47,951 bases of DNA from Kiritimatiellales bacterium (GTDB lineage Bacteria > Verrucomicrobiota > Kiritimatiellia > Kiritimatiellales > Pontiellaceae): assembly GCA_003230915.1 (NCBI GenBank), contig QIHI01000048.1, positions 1 to 47,951 of the forward strand, read 5' to 3'. Each line of letters starts with the position of its first letter. Positions within the stretch are counted from its first letter, which is position 1. The notes beneath the pieces were generated by a model. That model ran no database searches. It was given only the letters and a program-made list of their open reading frames with translations, and was not told the origin of the DNA. Both the position numbers and the translations under genes were made by a program. Positions 19,210-31,289 of this stretch are shown piece by piece.

Positions 19210-21348
19210 ATGCCTAGCGCCGTGAAACAGCAGAATAATAGCCAATCCAGTAATTCGGATTCCCCCCGGGAAGCCGAAGGTCGCGGTAGTGCTTTGTCTG
19301 CGACACGGAATATTGGAATTATTGCGCACATTGATGCGGGGAAAACCACGACCACCGAGCGCATTCTCTACTATAGCGGAAAGGTACATAAAATTGGCGA
19401 AGTTCATGATGGTACGGCCACCATGGATTGGATGATTCAGGAGCAAGAGCGCGGCATCACGATCACGAGCGCCGCCACGACGTGTTTCTGGAATAAACAT
19501 CAAATCAATATTATCGACACCCCCGGCCACGTGGATTTTACCGTGGAAGTGGAGCGTTCGCTTCGCATTCTTGATGGTGCTGTCGGCGTTTTTTGTGCCG
19601 TCGGCGCTGTTCAGCCGCAGTCCGAAACTGTTTGGCGCCAAGCCAAGAAATATGAAGTTCCGCGCATTGCATTCATCAACAAGATGGATCGCATGGGAGC
19701 AGACTTTGAGAATGTGGTTCAGCAAATGCGCAACAAGTTGACCGCCCCCGCGATTCCCGTTCAGATTCCATGGGGAGCCGCCGAAGATTTCAAAGGGATT
19801 GTTGACTTGATTAAAATGCAGGCGATCCTCTTTACGGGCGAAGACTCGCTCGGATCTACAGTCGAGTATACCGATATTCCGGCGGAGCTCGCCGCCAAGG
19901 CTGAGGAGGCACGTGCCACTCTGATCGAGTACGTTGCCGAACTGGATGAGGGGCTGCTTGAAGCCTTTATGGAAAATACCGATGTTTCCGAAAAGGCCTT
20001 GGTTGATGCCATTCGCCGCACGACGATCTCCAATTTGCTTGTTCCTGTATTCTGCGGATCCTCGCTAAAGAACAAAGGCGTTCAACCTTTGCTCGATGCG
20101 GTGGTTGATTATCTTCCTTCCCCGCTCGATATTCCTTCGATTACGGGGATTGCTCTGAAGGGGGAAGAAAATGTGTCGCGCGAAGCGAGCGACTTCGAAC
20201 CCCTCAGTGGACTCGTTTTCAAGATGACCACCGATAAATTTGTCGGGAAACTGGCCTTCCTGCGCATCTACTCCGGCCAGTTGAAAAAAGGCCAGAACAT
20301 CTATAATCCCCGCACCCGCAAGCGCGAGCGCGTGGGTCGTCTTCTGCGGTTGCATGCCAACCTTCGCGAAGACGTCGATGTACTCTATGCCGGTGAAATC
20401 GGCGGAATGGCTGGGCAAAAACTCTTTACGACTGGCGACACGGTTTGTGCTGAGAATGATGCCATTCTTCTCGAAAATATTGAATTCCCTGAGCCGGTGA
20501 TCTCGATGGCTATCGAGCCGAAAACCACGGCGGATAAAGACCATCTTGTCGATGCTTTACAGGATCTTTCCGACGAAGACCCGACCTTCCATATTTCGCT
20601 TAATGAAGAGACCGGGCAGACCATTATCCAGGGCATGGGTGAGCTTCACCTTGAGATTATTAAGGATCGCATCCTGCGCGAATACAAGGTTCGGGCTAAC
20701 GCTGGCAAGCCAACGGTTGCTTACCGTGAAAGCGTACAAAAGACTGGTATCGGTCGCTTTGCCTTTGACCGTGAAATCGGTGGAACCACCCATTTTGCAA
20801 GCCTGCACCTACAGGTTTCTCCAAAGCCGCAGGGTTCGGGGAATACGGTGATATTCGATATTTCTTCAAGCATCATCCCCAATGAGTTCCGCACGTCGAT
20901 CGAAGAGGGAATTCATGATGCGCTGATGACCGGTGTGCTCGGTAACTTTGCGATCATTGACACGGAGGTCAAAGTAATCGGCGGCGAAACCGACTCGGTC
21001 AATTCGACGGACGTGGCTTTCCGTTCGGCAGCGGTTATGGCAGTGCGCGAGGCGGTAAAAAATTCTAAACCCACGCTACTCGAACCGATCATGCTGCTCG
21101 AGATCGATACGCCGGAAGAGCACCTTGGCGATGTGCTGGGCGACCTGAGCTCGCGCCGTGGCCGAGTTCGTGAAATCAAAGCTTTAGAAGATGTACATGT
21201 CGTGCAAGCGGATGTTCCGCTTGCGGAAGTTTTTGGATATGCAACATCGTTGCGTTCATTAACAAAGGGTAGGGCGAGTTATACGATGGAGCCGCAAGCG
21301 TTTGAATCGGTCCCCGCGTCCATGCAAGATTCTATCCTAAATAGGTGA
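19210..21348 (+). CDS. fusA: Elongation factor G
   Basis: [66 protein letters not shown]; follows rpsG. Confidence 0.98.
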   Translation: MPSAVKQQNNSQSSNSDSPREAEGRGSALSATRNIGIIAHIDAGKTTTTERILYYSGKVHKIGEVHDGTATMDWMIQEQERGITITSAATTCFWNKHQINIIDTPGHVDFTVEVERSLRILDGAVGVFCAVGAVQPQSETVWRQAKKYEVPRIAFINKMDRMGADFENVVQQMRNKLTAPAIPVQIPWGAAEDFKGIVDLIKMQAILFTGEDSLGSTVEYTDIPAELAAKAEEARATLIEYVAELDEGLLEAFMENTDVSEKALVDAIRRTTISNLLVPVFCGSSLKNKGVQPLLDAVVDYLPSPLDIPSITGIALKGEENVSREASDFEPLSGLVFKMTTDKFVGKLAFLRIYSGQLKKGQNIYNPRTRKRERVGRLLRLHANLREDVDVLYAGEIGGMAGQKLFTTGDTVCAENDAILLENIEFPEPVISMAIEPKTTADKDHLVDALQDLSDEDPTFHISLNEETGQTIIQGMGELHLEIIKDRILREYKVRANAGKPTVAYRESVQKTGIGRFAFDREIGGTTHFASLHLQVSPKPQGSGNTVIFDISSSIIPNEFRTSIEEGIHDALMTGVLGNFAIIDTEVKVIGGETDSVNSTDVAFRSAAVMAVREAVKNSKPTLLEPIMLLEIDTPEEHLGDVLGDLSSRRGRVREIKALEDVHVVQADVPLAEVFGYATSLRSLTKGRASYTMEPQAFESVPASMQDSILNR

Positions 21349-21354
21349 TAAAAT

Positions 21355-21663
21355 ATGACAAATCAACGTATTAGAATTCGGTTGAAGTCGTTCGACCACA
21401 GAGTGCTCGACGTTTCAGCCTCGGAGATCGTGGAAACGGCCCGCCGTACCGGCGCCCGTGTTGCCGGACCGATTCCGTTGCCGACCCGCATTGAGCGGTT
21501 CACGGTGAACAAGAGTCCGCACGTGAATAAGAAGGCCATGGAACAGTTCGAGATCCGCACGCACAAGCGTTTGCTGGACATCATCGACCCCACGATCAAG
21601 ACGGTCGACGAACTCAAAAAGCTTAATCTGCCGGCGGGTGTAGATATCACCATCAAAATCTAA
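21355..21663 (+). CDS. rpsJ: Ribosomal protein S10
   Basis: [69 protein letters not shown]. Confidence 0.98.
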   Translation: MTNQRIRIRLKSFDHRVLDVSASEIVETARRTGARVAGPIPLPTRIERFTVNKSPHVNKKAMEQFEIRTHKRLLDIIDPTIKTVDELKKLNLPAGVDITIKI

Positions 21664-21674
21664 GTGGTGCTGTT

Positions 21675-22304
21675 ATGAAGGGTTTAATTGGAAAAAAATT
21701 AGGGATGACCTCGGTCTACGACGAATCCGGTGCTGCGGTTCCGGTGACGGTCATCGAAGCGGGGCCATGCGTTGTTGTTCAGCAGAAGAGCAACGAGAAG
21801 GAAGGCTACTCCGCCGTCCAGCTGGGTTTTGAAGATCAAAAAGAGCAACGTTTGAATAAGCCAGCCAGTGGTCATTTCAAAAAAGCGGGTGTTTCGGCTA
21901 AGCGCATCCTGCGAGAACTGCGCGTGGAAGGTTCAGCCGACGTCGCTATTGGCGATGTAATCAACGCCGACGCGTTTGAGGGTGTCAATTATGTCGACAT
22001 CACTGCAACGGGCAAGGGCCGTGGATTTCAGGGCGTAGTTAAGCGCTATGGATTCGGTGGCGGCCGTGCAAGTCACGGTGGTGGCTGGACCCGCAAGCCG
22101 GGTTCGATTGGTATGTGCGAATTTCCCGGTCGTGTGTTCAAGGGCAAAAAGATGCCTGGCCAGATGGGTGACAAGCGCGTAACCACACAAAATCTAAAGA
22201 TCGTTCAGATTCGTCCCGAAGAAAACCTCATTCTCATTAAAGGGTCGATCCCTGGTGCGAAGGGCGGAATCGTGGTCATCAAAGAAGCGCTCAAAAGGAA
22301 GTAA
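21675..22304 (+). CDS. rplC: Ribosomal protein L3
   Basis: MKGLIGKKLGMTSVYDESGAAVPVTVIEAGPCVV...GKGRGFQGVVKRYGFGGGRASHG. Confidence 0.97.
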   Translation: MKGLIGKKLGMTSVYDESGAAVPVTVIEAGPCVVVQQKSNEKEGYSAVQLGFEDQKEQRLNKPASGHFKKAGVSAKRILRELRVEGSADVAIGDVINADAFEGVNYVDITATGKGRGFQGVVKRYGFGGGRASHGGGWTRKPGSIGMCEFPGRVFKGKKMPGQMGDKRVTTQNLKIVQIRPEENLILIKGSIPGAKGGIVVIKEALKRK

Positions 22305-22316
22305 CCGAGGAAGATC

Positions 22317-22940
22317 ATGAGCAAACTACCTTTAAAAAGCAGTAATGGAGATAACGTCGGCGAATACGAATTTGCGGATAGTCTCCTCGTTCTCGATAAG
22401 GGCGATCAGGCGGTCCATGAAGCGGTGGTGGCATACAATGCACACCAGCGCGCTGGAACGGCATCGACCAAGAGCAAGGCCAATGTTTCCGGAACAGGCG
22501 CTAAGCCTTGGAAGCAGAAAGGTCTTGGCCGTGCACGTGCTGGCTACAAACAGTCGCCCATCTGGCGTGGCGGTGCAGTAGCCCACGGGCCGCACCCCAG
22601 CAAGTATAAGAAGAAACTTTCCAAGAAAGTCGCCAAGTTGGCCTTCCAGCGCGCATTTAGTGCCAAGGTAGATCAGGGCGAGATTACCGTGATCGAGAAT
22701 CTGGCGATCTCCACACCGAAGACCAAAGAGTTCACTGCCGTTCTAAAAGGACTCGGCTTGGATCGTGGCGCGCTGTTCATTGTGGATGCAAACACGGATA
22801 ATGTGTTGCTGGCCGCCCGGAACATCCCGCAGGTTGAAGTGGTTACCGCCGCACTGGCCAACACCTACCAGATCCTGCGCTATAAAAACGTGGTCATCAC
22901 TAAGGCCGGCATGGAAGCGCTGGAAAAACGCCTGGCATAA
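22317..22940 (+). CDS. rplD: Ribosomal protein L4
   Basis: GTASTKSKANVSGTGAKPWKQKGLGRARAGYKQSPIWRGGAVAHGP; S10 operon position. Confidence 0.97.
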   Translation: MSKLPLKSSNGDNVGEYEFADSLLVLDKGDQAVHEAVVAYNAHQRAGTASTKSKANVSGTGAKPWKQKGLGRARAGYKQSPIWRGGAVAHGPHPSKYKKKLSKKVAKLAFQRAFSAKVDQGEITVIENLAISTPKTKEFTAVLKGLGLDRGALFIVDANTDNVLLAARNIPQVEVVTAALANTYQILRYKNVVITKAGMEALEKRLA

Positions 22941-22953
22941 AGGAATCGCCGAT

Positions 22954-23238
22954 ATGAAAAGTTCAGCTGATGTTATTAAGAAGATTTTGTTGACGGAAAA
23001 GGGCACCCGCCTTTCGGAGGAGCAAAACCAATATCTGTTCCGTGTGGCCAAGGAAGCTAACAAAGTAGAAATCAAGAAAGCAGTGGAAGCACTCTTCAGT
23101 GTCCGTGTTATGGCCGTCAATACGATGCGCCGAAAAGGGAAGAAGAAGCGCCAACGCACTGCCCAATACGGAACAACGGCTTCGTGGAAGCGCGCTGTTG
23201 TTACCTTGCATAAAGAAGACAGTATCAATCTGATCTAA
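22954..23238 (+). CDS. rplW: Ribosomal protein L23
   Basis: [66 protein letters not shown]; internal ATG of the listed 22765 ORF, between L4 and L2. Confidence 0.95.
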   Translation: MKSSADVIKKILLTEKGTRLSEEQNQYLFRVAKEANKVEIKKAVEALFSVRVMAVNTMRRKGKKKRQRTAQYGTTASWKRAVVTLHKEDSINLI

Positions 23239-23251
23239 GGAGTTTGTTGCA

Positions 23252-24079
<828 letters not shown>

Positions 24080-24081
24080 TC

Positions 24082-24360
24082 ATGGCACGTTCACTAAAAA
24101 AAGGACCTTTTGTTGCAGCAAAGCTGGTTAAGAAGGTCAGAAAAATGGATGATTCAGGGCGCAAGAGTCCGATCAAAACTTGGTTCCGCGGCTCGATGAT
24201 TGTTCCCGAGTTCGTGGGACATACCTTCAATGTACACAACGGCAAGATATTCGTTCCGGTATTTGTTACAGAGAACATGGTGGGTCATAAACTGGGTGAG
24301 TTTTCTCCCACTCGCGGGTTCAGAACCCACGGTATGGCAACGGAAAAGACTGCCAAGTAA
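24082..24360 (+). CDS. rpsS: Ribosomal protein S19
   Basis: [19 protein letters not shown]...[12 protein letters not shown]-like...[13 protein letters not shown]. Confidence 0.97.
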   Translation: MARSLKKGPFVAAKLVKKVRKMDDSGRKSPIKTWFRGSMIVPEFVGHTFNVHNGKIFVPVFVTENMVGHKLGEFSPTRGFRTHGMATEKTAK

Positions 24361-24451
24361 ATTTTCTGAAGGAAGTACTGGATTTTAGAAACAATACACG
24401 TAGACTGTCCGCCTTTTGCATATCGTGGACAAAATCGAGAGTGAGAGCACT

Positions 24452-24787
24452 ATGGAAGTCTCAGCAATAACTAAATATGTTAGAATGTCGCCTACCAAGG
24501 CGCGCGATCTAGCAAACGAGATCAAAGGATTGCCAGTAGCGGATGCCTTGCGCATTACAGAGTTTAACGCTCGTAAGGCGGCCCTTCAGATCGGAAAGAC
24601 CTTGAAGTCGGCGATTGCAAATGCTGAGAATAACGAGGGACTTTCGGTGGATAGCCTGTATGTGAAGAACGCCATTGTGGACGGAGGGCCGATGCAGAAG
24701 CGTTTTCGTCCGCGTGCAAGAGGTATGGCGAGTCCGATTCAGAAGAAGACCAGCCACATAACTATAATTTTAACCGACAACGCATAG
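24452..24787 (+). CDS. rplV: Ribosomal protein L22
   Basis: MEVSAITKYVRMSPTKARDLANEIKGLPVADALRITEFNARKAALQIGKTLKSAIANAENN...RFRPRARGMASPIQKKTSHITIIL. Confidence 0.95.
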   Translation: MEVSAITKYVRMSPTKARDLANEIKGLPVADALRITEFNARKAALQIGKTLKSAIANAENNEGLSVDSLYVKNAIVDGGPMQKRFRPRARGMASPIQKKTSHITIILTDNA

Positions 24788-24806
24788 TTGACGAAAGGAG
24801 ACCGTT

Positions 24807-25439
24807 TTGGGTCAGAAAGTAAATCCAATTGGGTTCAGGCTTGCTTTGAACAAAGACTGGCGATCACGCTGGTTCGCGGACAAGCGTAGCTTCGGAAAAT
24901 TGCTGAAAGAGGATATTGAAATCCGTGAGAAAATTACCGGCCGTCTCAAGGATGCCGCCGTCTCGGATATCTATATCGAACGCTATGCGAACCGCATCCG
25001 CATCACGATCAAGACCGCACGTCCGGGTTTGGTGATCGGTCGAAAAGGCGAGGATATCGATAAACTGCGTGAGCTGATCGCTAAGCAGACGGGCAAGGAA
25101 ATCTATGTCGAGATCGCAGAGATCAAAAAGCCGGATATTGATGCCCAGCTCGTGGCCGAGAATGTGGCTATGCAGCTCGAACGTCGAGTCTCCCATCGCC
25201 GCGCCATGAAGCGTGCTCTCCAAATGGCTATGGACAACGGTGCTCTGGGAATCAAGATTCTTGTTGCGGGGCGTTTGAACGGTGCAGAAATCGCGCGTTC
25301 GGAAAGCTACAAGGAAGGCAAGATCCCGTTGCACACGTTGCGCGCGAATATTGATTATGGAACAACCGAGGCAAATACTGTGGCAGGAATCATCGGAATT
25401 AAGGTGTGGATCTGCAAGGAAGCCGAAACCAAAGCCTAG
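24807..25439 (+). CDS. rpsC: Ribosomal protein S3
   Basis: MGQKVNPIGFRLALNKDWRSRWFADK (TTG start), KH domain GLVIGRKGEDIDKLRE. Confidence 0.97.
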   Translation: MGQKVNPIGFRLALNKDWRSRWFADKRSFGKLLKEDIEIREKITGRLKDAAVSDIYIERYANRIRITIKTARPGLVIGRKGEDIDKLRELIAKQTGKEIYVEIAEIKKPDIDAQLVAENVAMQLERRVSHRRAMKRALQMAMDNGALGIKILVAGRLNGAEIARSESYKEGKIPLHTLRANIDYGTTEANTVAGIIGIKVWICKEAETKA

Positions 25440-25450
25440 GAGTTTGACCA

Positions 25451-25870
25451 ATGCCTTTGATGCCAAAAAGAGTTAAGTTTAGGAAGGTTCAGCGTGGTTC
25501 GCGTAAAGGTCTTGCAACGACCGGAAACCAGCTTGCCTATGGAGAGTACGGGCTTCAGTCCTTGGAGCGTGGATGGATCTCAGCAGTCCAGATCGAAGCG
25601 TGCCGTGTGGCTGCCAACCGTGCTATGAAACGTAAGGGAAAGCTGTGGATTCGCATTTTCCCCGATAAACCCATTACTAAGAAGCCGCTAGAGGTGCGCA
25701 TGGGTAAAGGTAAGGGAGCGGTCGACCAGTGGGTTGCCGTAATCAAGCCCGGAACCATGCTGTTCGAACTCGACGGAGTTCCGGAATCGCTGGCTAAGGA
25801 ATGTCTGCGTCTTGCAGCCACCAAGTTGCCGGTTCGCGTTCGTTTTATTCAGCGGCATTCACACGACTAG
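25451..25870 (+). CDS. rplP: Ribosomal protein L16
   Basis: [89 protein letters not shown]. Confidence 0.98.
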   Translation: MPLMPKRVKFRKVQRGSRKGLATTGNQLAYGEYGLQSLERGWISAVQIEACRVAANRAMKRKGKLWIRIFPDKPITKKPLEVRMGKGKGAVDQWVAVIKPGTMLFELDGVPESLAKECLRLAATKLPVRVRFIQRHSHD

Positions 25871-25885
25871 TTGATAGGATTTGCT

Positions 25886-26077
25886 ATGAAGGTAAAAGAG
25901 ATTAAGGAATTGACGATGGAAGAGCTGGAGCAACAGCTGCAGGACATCAAAAAGGAGCAGTTCAATCTGCAACTTCAACAGGTGTCTGGACAACTTGAGA
26001 ATTCGGCACGCGTGAAAGAATTGCGCCGGACGGTTGCTCGCATTAAAACCATCCAGAACCAAAAAGTTGAAGGGTAA
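25886..26077 (+). CDS. rpmC: Ribosomal protein L29
   Basis: [56 protein letters not shown]. Confidence 0.95.
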   Translation: MKVKEIKELTMEELEQQLQDIKKEQFNLQLQQVSGQLENSARVKELRRTVARIKTIQNQKVEG

Positions 26078-26081
26078 AGGT

Positions 26082-26348
26082 ATGGAAGAGGCTAAAAGAC
26101 ATTTGAGAAAAACGCGTGATGGGCGTGTGTGCAGCGATAAAGCCGATAAGACGATCGTTGTGATGATTGAAAGGCGTGTGCGCCATCCATTATATGGGAA
26201 GGAAATCCGCATTACGAAGAAGGTTCACGCCCACGACGAGGAAAACCGTGCCAAGCTTGGCGATGTGGTCCGCGTGATGGAAACCCGCCCGCTCAGCCGC
26301 TTGAAGCGCTGGCGTTTGGTGGAAATTATTTCTGAATCTTCTAAATAA
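26082..26348 (+). CDS. rpsQ: Ribosomal protein S17
   Basis: [77 protein letters not shown]. Confidence 0.96.
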   Translation: MEEAKRHLRKTRDGRVCSDKADKTIVVMIERRVRHPLYGKEIRITKKVHAHDEENRAKLGDVVRVMETRPLSRLKRWRLVEIISESSK

Positions 26349-26362
26349 ATAGGTGAAGTTCA

Positions 26363-26728
26363 ATGATTTTGGAACAAACACGTTTAAAAGTGGCGGATAA
26401 CTCGGGGGCGCGCAGTGTCATGTGCATTCGCGTTCTTGGAACCAAGCGCAAATTTGCGCGAGTGGGCGAGTTGATTCGGGTTACCGTGAAGGAAGCACAG
26501 CCGAATGGTGTGGTGAAGAAGGGCGAACTCTGTCGGGCTGTGATCGTTCGCACCAAGAATACGATTCGTCGGGCAGACGGTTCCTGCCTGCGGTTCGATA
26601 GCAATGCTGCTGTGATCGTCGATGAAAAGGGCAATCCGGTTGGGACTCGTATCTTCGGACCGGTCGCCAGAGAATTGCGCGAGGCGAACTACATGAAAGT
26701 GGTATCGCTTGCGCCAGAAGTGCTGTAG
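26363..26728 (+). CDS. rplN: Ribosomal protein L14
   Basis: [26 protein letters not shown]...[37 protein letters not shown]. Confidence 0.98.
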   Translation: MILEQTRLKVADNSGARSVMCIRVLGTKRKFARVGELIRVTVKEAQPNGVVKKGELCRAVIVRTKNTIRRADGSCLRFDSNAAVIVDEKGNPVGTRIFGPVARELREANYMKVVSLAPEVL

Positions 26729-26749
26729 GCGTATCGAGAGGAATTTAGA

Positions 26750-26986
26750 ATGAAGAATATTGTAAAATGCCATATCAAAAAGGGTGATAACGTAACCGTG
26801 ATCGCCGGTGATGAAAAGAACAAGTCCGGCAAGGTGCTCCAGATTATTCCACAGAAAGGCCGCGCTTTGGTCGAAGGTGTGAATTTTGTAAAGAAGCACA
26901 TACGTAAAACAGAGGACAACCCGCAGGGCGGAGTGGTTGAAATGGAATCCTCCATTGCGATCTCAAACCTGAAGGTGTCGAAATAA
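26750..26986 (+). CDS. rplX: Ribosomal protein L24
   Basis: CHIKKGDNVTVIAGDEKNKSGKVLQIIPQKGRALVEGVNFVKKHIRKTEDNPQGGVVEMESSIAISNL. Confidence 0.96.
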   Translation: MKNIVKCHIKKGDNVTVIAGDEKNKSGKVLQIIPQKGRALVEGVNFVKKHIRKTEDNPQGGVVEMESSIAISNLKVSK

Positions 26987-27028
26987 ACGTTCCGGGTGCG
27001 GAATAGGAAATTTTGGAGGACGGGTTCG

Positions 27029-27577
27029 ATGGCCCCAACAATGAAAACAAAATATAACGATGTGGTTGCTCCGGAGCTGATTAAGTCTCAGGGATACACC
27101 AATAAAATGCAGGTTCCTAAGATCGAAAAAATTGTACTGAACCTGTGTGTGTCAGTCGCGAATGATCGCGATGTTCTACAAGCCGTTGCTGACGATATGG
27201 GAAAGATCACAGGCCAAAAGCCGGTAATCACCAAGGCAAAAATTAGCGTATCGAACTTTAAACTGCGTGAAGGTATGTCGATTGGCGCCAAGGTAACATT
27301 ACGAGGCTCTCGAATGTATGAATTCATGGATCGTCTCGTGAATGTGGCGTTGCCGCGTATTCGCGACTTCCGTGGAATCCCCGGAAACTCGTTCGATGGA
27401 CAGGGCAACTATTCGATGGGCATGCAGGAGCAGACCGTGTTTCCTGAAATCGACCCGGATAAAGTGAAAAAAGTGCACGGTATGGATATCACGTTTGTAA
27501 CTTCGGCGAAGAGCGATGGAGAAGCCAAAGAGCTTCTTACGCTCATGGGTATGCCGTTTGCAACCGGTAATCAATAA
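27029..27577 (+). CDS. rplE: Ribosomal protein L5
   Basis: IEKIVLNLCVS...ITGQKPVITKAKISVSNFKLREGMSIGAKVTLRGSRMYEFMDRLVNVALPRIRDFRGI; start ATG 27029 is more likely than the upstream 26996. Confidence 0.96.
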   Translation: MAPTMKTKYNDVVAPELIKSQGYTNKMQVPKIEKIVLNLCVSVANDRDVLQAVADDMGKITGQKPVITKAKISVSNFKLREGMSIGAKVTLRGSRMYEFMDRLVNVALPRIRDFRGIPGNSFDGQGNYSMGMQEQTVFPEIDPDKVKKVHGMDITFVTSAKSDGEAKELLTLMGMPFATGNQ

Positions 27578-27592
27578 GCGAAAGGTATTAAA

Positions 27593-27991
27593 ATGGTTTT
27601 AACGGATCCAATAGCTGATATGTTGACCCGCATTCGCAATGCGAATATGGCGGAAAAGAAAATTGTGCAAATGCCGCATTCCAAGATGAAGAGCGAAATT
27701 GCGCGCTTGCTGAAATCGGAAGGTTTCATCAAGGATTACACCATGGAGAACGAAGAGGGCAAAAGTGTTCTCAATGTATTCCTGAAATACACGGTCGAGC
27801 GCGAGCCGGTGATCCAGGGGTTGCGTCGCATTAGTAAGTCAAGTTGTCGTAAGTATGCGGCAGCCAACGAGGTTCCTCGCGTACTCGGAGGAATTGGTGT
27901 GGCTATCTTAAGCACCTCTTCCGGGGTGATGACCGACAATGAAGCCAGAAAACAGAATGTCGGAGGCGAAGTCCTCTGCTATATTTGGTAG
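27593..27991 (+). CDS. rpsH: Ribosomal protein S8
   Basis: [45 protein letters not shown]...[35 protein letters not shown]. Confidence 0.97.
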   Translation: MVLTDPIADMLTRIRNANMAEKKIVQMPHSKMKSEIARLLKSEGFIKDYTMENEEGKSVLNVFLKYTVEREPVIQGLRRISKSSCRKYAAANEVPRVLGGIGVAILSTSSGVMTDNEARKQNVGGEVLCYIW

Positions 27992-28009
27992 GAGATTTGG
28001 GGTTAAGTT

Positions 28010-28546
28010 ATGTCTAGAATAGGAAAACAACCAGTTTTAATTCCCACGGGCGTAACGGTGGAAGCCGCCGCCGGAACAGTCACCGTTAAGGGATCCAAGG
28101 GCGAATCTGCCTATACGGCTCCTGACTGCATCGCAGTTCAAGTGGAGGGCAGTAGTGTTGTGGTCTCCCGCACGGACGGGAGTCGACATAGTGCTACTAT
28201 GTTCGGCACAGTACGCAGTATTATCAACAACATGGTGATCGGTGTGAGTACGGGCTACAAAAAGACCCTGCTCATCGAGGGCGTTGGCTACAAAGCCCAA
28301 TTGAAAGGAACGGAAGTTGTTCTTTCGCTCGGATATTCCCACGACATCATTTACAGCATTCCGGTGGGCATCAAGCTCGATGTCCAAGGGGGGACTACGA
28401 TTGTTATTGAAGGAATCGACAAACAAGCGGTTGGGCAAGTGGCGGCGTGTATCCGCGACTTCTCCCCAGTCGAGCCATACAAAGGTAAGGGCGTACGCTA
28501 CTCTGATGAGCAGGTTCGCCGTAAAGAAGGCAAGGCGGTTGCATAA
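28010..28546 (+). CDS. rplF: Ribosomal protein L6
   Basis: MSRIGKQPVLIPTGVTVEAAAGTVTVKGSKGE...EPYKGKGVRYSDEQVRRKEGKA. Confidence 0.97.
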   Translation: MSRIGKQPVLIPTGVTVEAAAGTVTVKGSKGESAYTAPDCIAVQVEGSSVVVSRTDGSRHSATMFGTVRSIINNMVIGVSTGYKKTLLIEGVGYKAQLKGTEVVLSLGYSHDIIYSIPVGIKLDVQGGTTIVIEGIDKQAVGQVAACIRDFSPVEPYKGKGVRYSDEQVRRKEGKAVA

Positions 28547-28548
28547 TC

Positions 28549-28884
28549 ATGAGCGTTAAAACGAAAAAAGAATTTAGAGTCCGTCGGCACCTGCGTGTTC
28601 GCAAGAAAATAAAAGGCACAGCAGAACGTCCGCGCATGGCGATCTTTCGCTCCAACAAGCGCCTGGCAATTCAGTTTATTGACGATGAAGCCTGCGTAAC
28701 CCTTGCTGGTGCGTCCAGTAATGCAAAGAATGTTGAAGCGGCTAAGGCATTAGGCACAAAAGCGGCTGAGCAGGCCAAAGAAAAAGGTATTAAAAACGTG
28801 GTGTTCGATCGGGGTGGATTCGCCTTTGGTTCTAACCTCAAGGCTCTTGCTAACAGTGCCCGCGAAGCGGGACTTAAATTTTAG
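28549..28884 (+). CDS. rplR: Ribosomal protein L18
   Basis: [44 protein letters not shown]...[26 protein letters not shown]. Confidence 0.96.
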   Translation: MSVKTKKEFRVRRHLRVRKKIKGTAERPRMAIFRSNKRLAIQFIDDEACVTLAGASSNAKNVEAAKALGTKAAEQAKEKGIKNVVFDRGGFAFGSNLKALANSAREAGLKF

Positions 28885-28907
28885 GATATTCAAGGAGTTC
28901 CCTACAC

Positions 28908-29459
28908 ATGGCAGAAGAACGTACAGAGCGAAGGGGTCGTAACGACCGGAACAGTGGTAGAGACCGCAAGCGCCGGGGTGACCGGAAAGATTTTAAGGAA
29001 AAATCAGAATTCGAAGAACGGGTGGTTCACATCAGCCGTAACTCGAAGGTAGTCAAAGGCGGGCGTCGGTTTAGTTTTGGCGCGCTAGTCGTTGTTGGCG
29101 ACCGTAAGGGTCGTGTAGGGTACGGACTCGGAAAAGCCGCAGAAGTGGCGGAAGCGATCCGCAAGGCAGGTGAAGTAGCCAAACGTAATTTGGTAACCGT
29201 CACGATGCGCGGAACCACACTGCCGCACGATGCGATTGGAAAGTATAGCGGTGCGCAGGTGTTGATTCGCCCCGCGTCCAAAGGTACTGGGTTGATCGCA
29301 GGCGGCCCATGCCGTGCGGTACTTGAACTGGCTGGTGTTCGCGATGTTCTCGCAAAATCGCTGGGTAGCAACAACCACTTGAACGTAACAAAGGCAACCT
29401 TGGAAGCTTTGGGTCAGTTGCGCACCAAAGAAGCCGCACTGGCGGCTCGCAAGGGTTAA
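28908..29459 (+). CDS. rpsE: Ribosomal protein S5
   Basis: [47 protein letters not shown]...[31 protein letters not shown]. Confidence 0.97.
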   Translation: MAEERTERRGRNDRNSGRDRKRRGDRKDFKEKSEFEERVVHISRNSKVVKGGRRFSFGALVVVGDRKGRVGYGLGKAAEVAEAIRKAGEVAKRNLVTVTMRGTTLPHDAIGKYSGAQVLIRPASKGTGLIAGGPCRAVLELAGVRDVLAKSLGSNNHLNVTKATLEALGQLRTKEAALAARKG

Positions 29460-29480
29460 TTTTATTAAGAGGATTTAGTC

Positions 29481-29921
29481 ATGGATTTGCATTCATTGCA
29501 GACAGCAGAAGGTTCGAAACACCGTAGAATCCGCCTTGGCCGCGGTCGTGCTTCCGGAAAAGGGAAGACTTCTGGGCGCGGTCATAAAGGTCAGATGGCT
29601 CGTACCGGAAGTGTGCATAAGCCGCTTTTTGAAGGGGGGCAAATGCCGCTCGTACGAAAATTACCGAAACGGGGGTTCACCAACTTCACCCGCAAGACTA
29701 TTGTTCCGGTAAATCTCGATGCACTCGCCAAATTCGACGATGGTAGCGAAGTTACAATCGAGTTACTTCAAGAAAAAGGGCTGGTTAATGGCCGCTTCGA
29801 CGGTGTGAAGATTTTGGGCGAAGGAACACTGGAGAAAAAGCTGACTATTAAGGTCAGTGCCTTCTCAGCCTCGGCAAAGGAAAAAATCGAAGCCGCTGGC
29901 GGCACTTGCGAAGTTGTATAA
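29481..29921 (+). CDS. rplO: Ribosomal protein L15
   Basis: [55 protein letters not shown]. Confidence 0.97.
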   Translation: MDLHSLQTAEGSKHRRIRLGRGRASGKGKTSGRGHKGQMARTGSVHKPLFEGGQMPLVRKLPKRGFTNFTRKTIVPVNLDALAKFDDGSEVTIELLQEKGLVNGRFDGVKILGEGTLEKKLTIKVSAFSASAKEKIEAAGGTCEVV

Positions 29922-29939
29922 CCGATAAGGTTCAATCCC

Positions 29940-31289
29940 ATGCTTTCTGCGTTCGTTAATACTTTCAAGATTGTTGAGCTTAGACAGCGAATTCTTTTCA
30001 CGTTCGGTCTGGTCTTTGTATGCCGGCTGATTGCCGCCATCCCGCTTCCAGGCGTGGATGCGCTGATGATCCGGGAATATTTTGACAGCATGGCCTCTAC
30101 GGGGGGTGGTTTTCTTGGCATGTTCAACATGTTCAGTGGTGGAGCCCTCCTGCAGTGTTCGATCGGCGCATTGGGAATCATGCCGTACATTAGTGCATCG
30201 ATCATCCTTCAGTTGATGACCTCTATCATACCGCATCTTGAAAAACTATCGAGGGAAGGCGATGTGGGGCGTCAGAAAATTACACAATATACACGTTATT
30301 TGACGGTAGTCATCTGTGCTATTCAGGCTTTGGGTATTGGATTATCGATTCAGTCCGGTAACTTCCTCGGCTCAGGACTTCCCGCTGAAGTGGTTCGAAT
30401 TCCTGGCTTTGGGTTCATATTGCTTACGATGGTTTCTATGCTTACGGCGTCGTTGCTGATTATGTGGGTTGGCGAGCAGATTACGGATCGTGGTATTGGC
30501 AACGGAATTTCACTCATCATTACCGTGAATATTATTAGCGGACTTCCGATGGCCATTAAGTCCCTGATCGACAAAATGACACGTATTGACGGCGTTGCTG
30601 AAATTGGTGTTTTCCATTTGGCCTTGTTGCTCTTCCTGCTGGCTGCCGTCATCATCTGCGTGGTAGCGATTACTCAAGCGCAGCAAAAGATTCCAGTTCA
30701 GTTCGCAAAACGGATGGTCGGACGAAAAATGATGCAGGGCGGAACGCAAAGTCTTCCGTTGCGCGTTAACTATTCTGGCGTAATGCCCATCATTTTCGCG
30801 GGTGCCATCATGGGCGTTCCCGCCTTTGTTTTCCGATTCTTTCCGTGGGAATGGGCGCATAGTGCTTCTGCGGCGATGAGCGTGGGCTCGTTCTGGTACA
30901 TGCTTTTCTTTGGGCTGATGATTTTATTCTTTTCCTATTTTTGGGTGGCTACACAATTTAACCCAATCCAGATTGCCGATAACCTGAAGACACAGGGGGG
31001 GTATGTGCCGGGAATTCGGCCAGGGCGTCCGACGGCTGAGTTTCTAGACCGCACAATGACGCGCCTGACTTTGGCGGGTGCCGTTTTCCTCACGATCATC
31101 GCCCTGTTGCCAAGTGTCATCTCCTCTCAACTGAAAATTCCGTGGAATGTATCGCAGTTCTTCGGCGGAACCAGCCTGTTGATTATCGTGGGTGTGATGC
31201 TTGATACCATGCGCCAGATTGAGTCGCATTTGCTTATGCGCCAATACGATGGTTTTTTGAAAAAAGGTAAACTTCGTAGCGGTCGATGA
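29940..31289 (+). CDS. secY: Preprotein translocase subunit SecY
   Basis: 10-TM-like protein; RQRILFTFGLVFVCRLIAAIPLPGVDA, MPYISASIILQLM, PLRVNYSGVMPIIFAGAIM. Confidence 0.98.
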   Translation: MLSAFVNTFKIVELRQRILFTFGLVFVCRLIAAIPLPGVDALMIREYFDSMASTGGGFLGMFNMFSGGALLQCSIGALGIMPYISASIILQLMTSIIPHLEKLSREGDVGRQKITQYTRYLTVVICAIQALGIGLSIQSGNFLGSGLPAEVVRIPGFGFILLTMVSMLTASLLIMWVGEQITDRGIGNGISLIITVNIISGLPMAIKSLIDKMTRIDGVAEIGVFHLALLLFLLAAVIICVVAITQAQQKIPVQFAKRMVGRKMMQGGTQSLPLRVNYSGVMPIIFAGAIMGVPAFVFRFFPWEWAHSASAAMSVGSFWYMLFFGLMILFFSYFWVATQFNPIQIADNLKTQGGYVPGIRPGRPTAEFLDRTMTRLTLAGAVFLTIIALLPSVISSQLKIPWNVSQFFGGTSLLIIVGVMLDTMRQIESHLLMRQYDGFLKKGKLRSGR

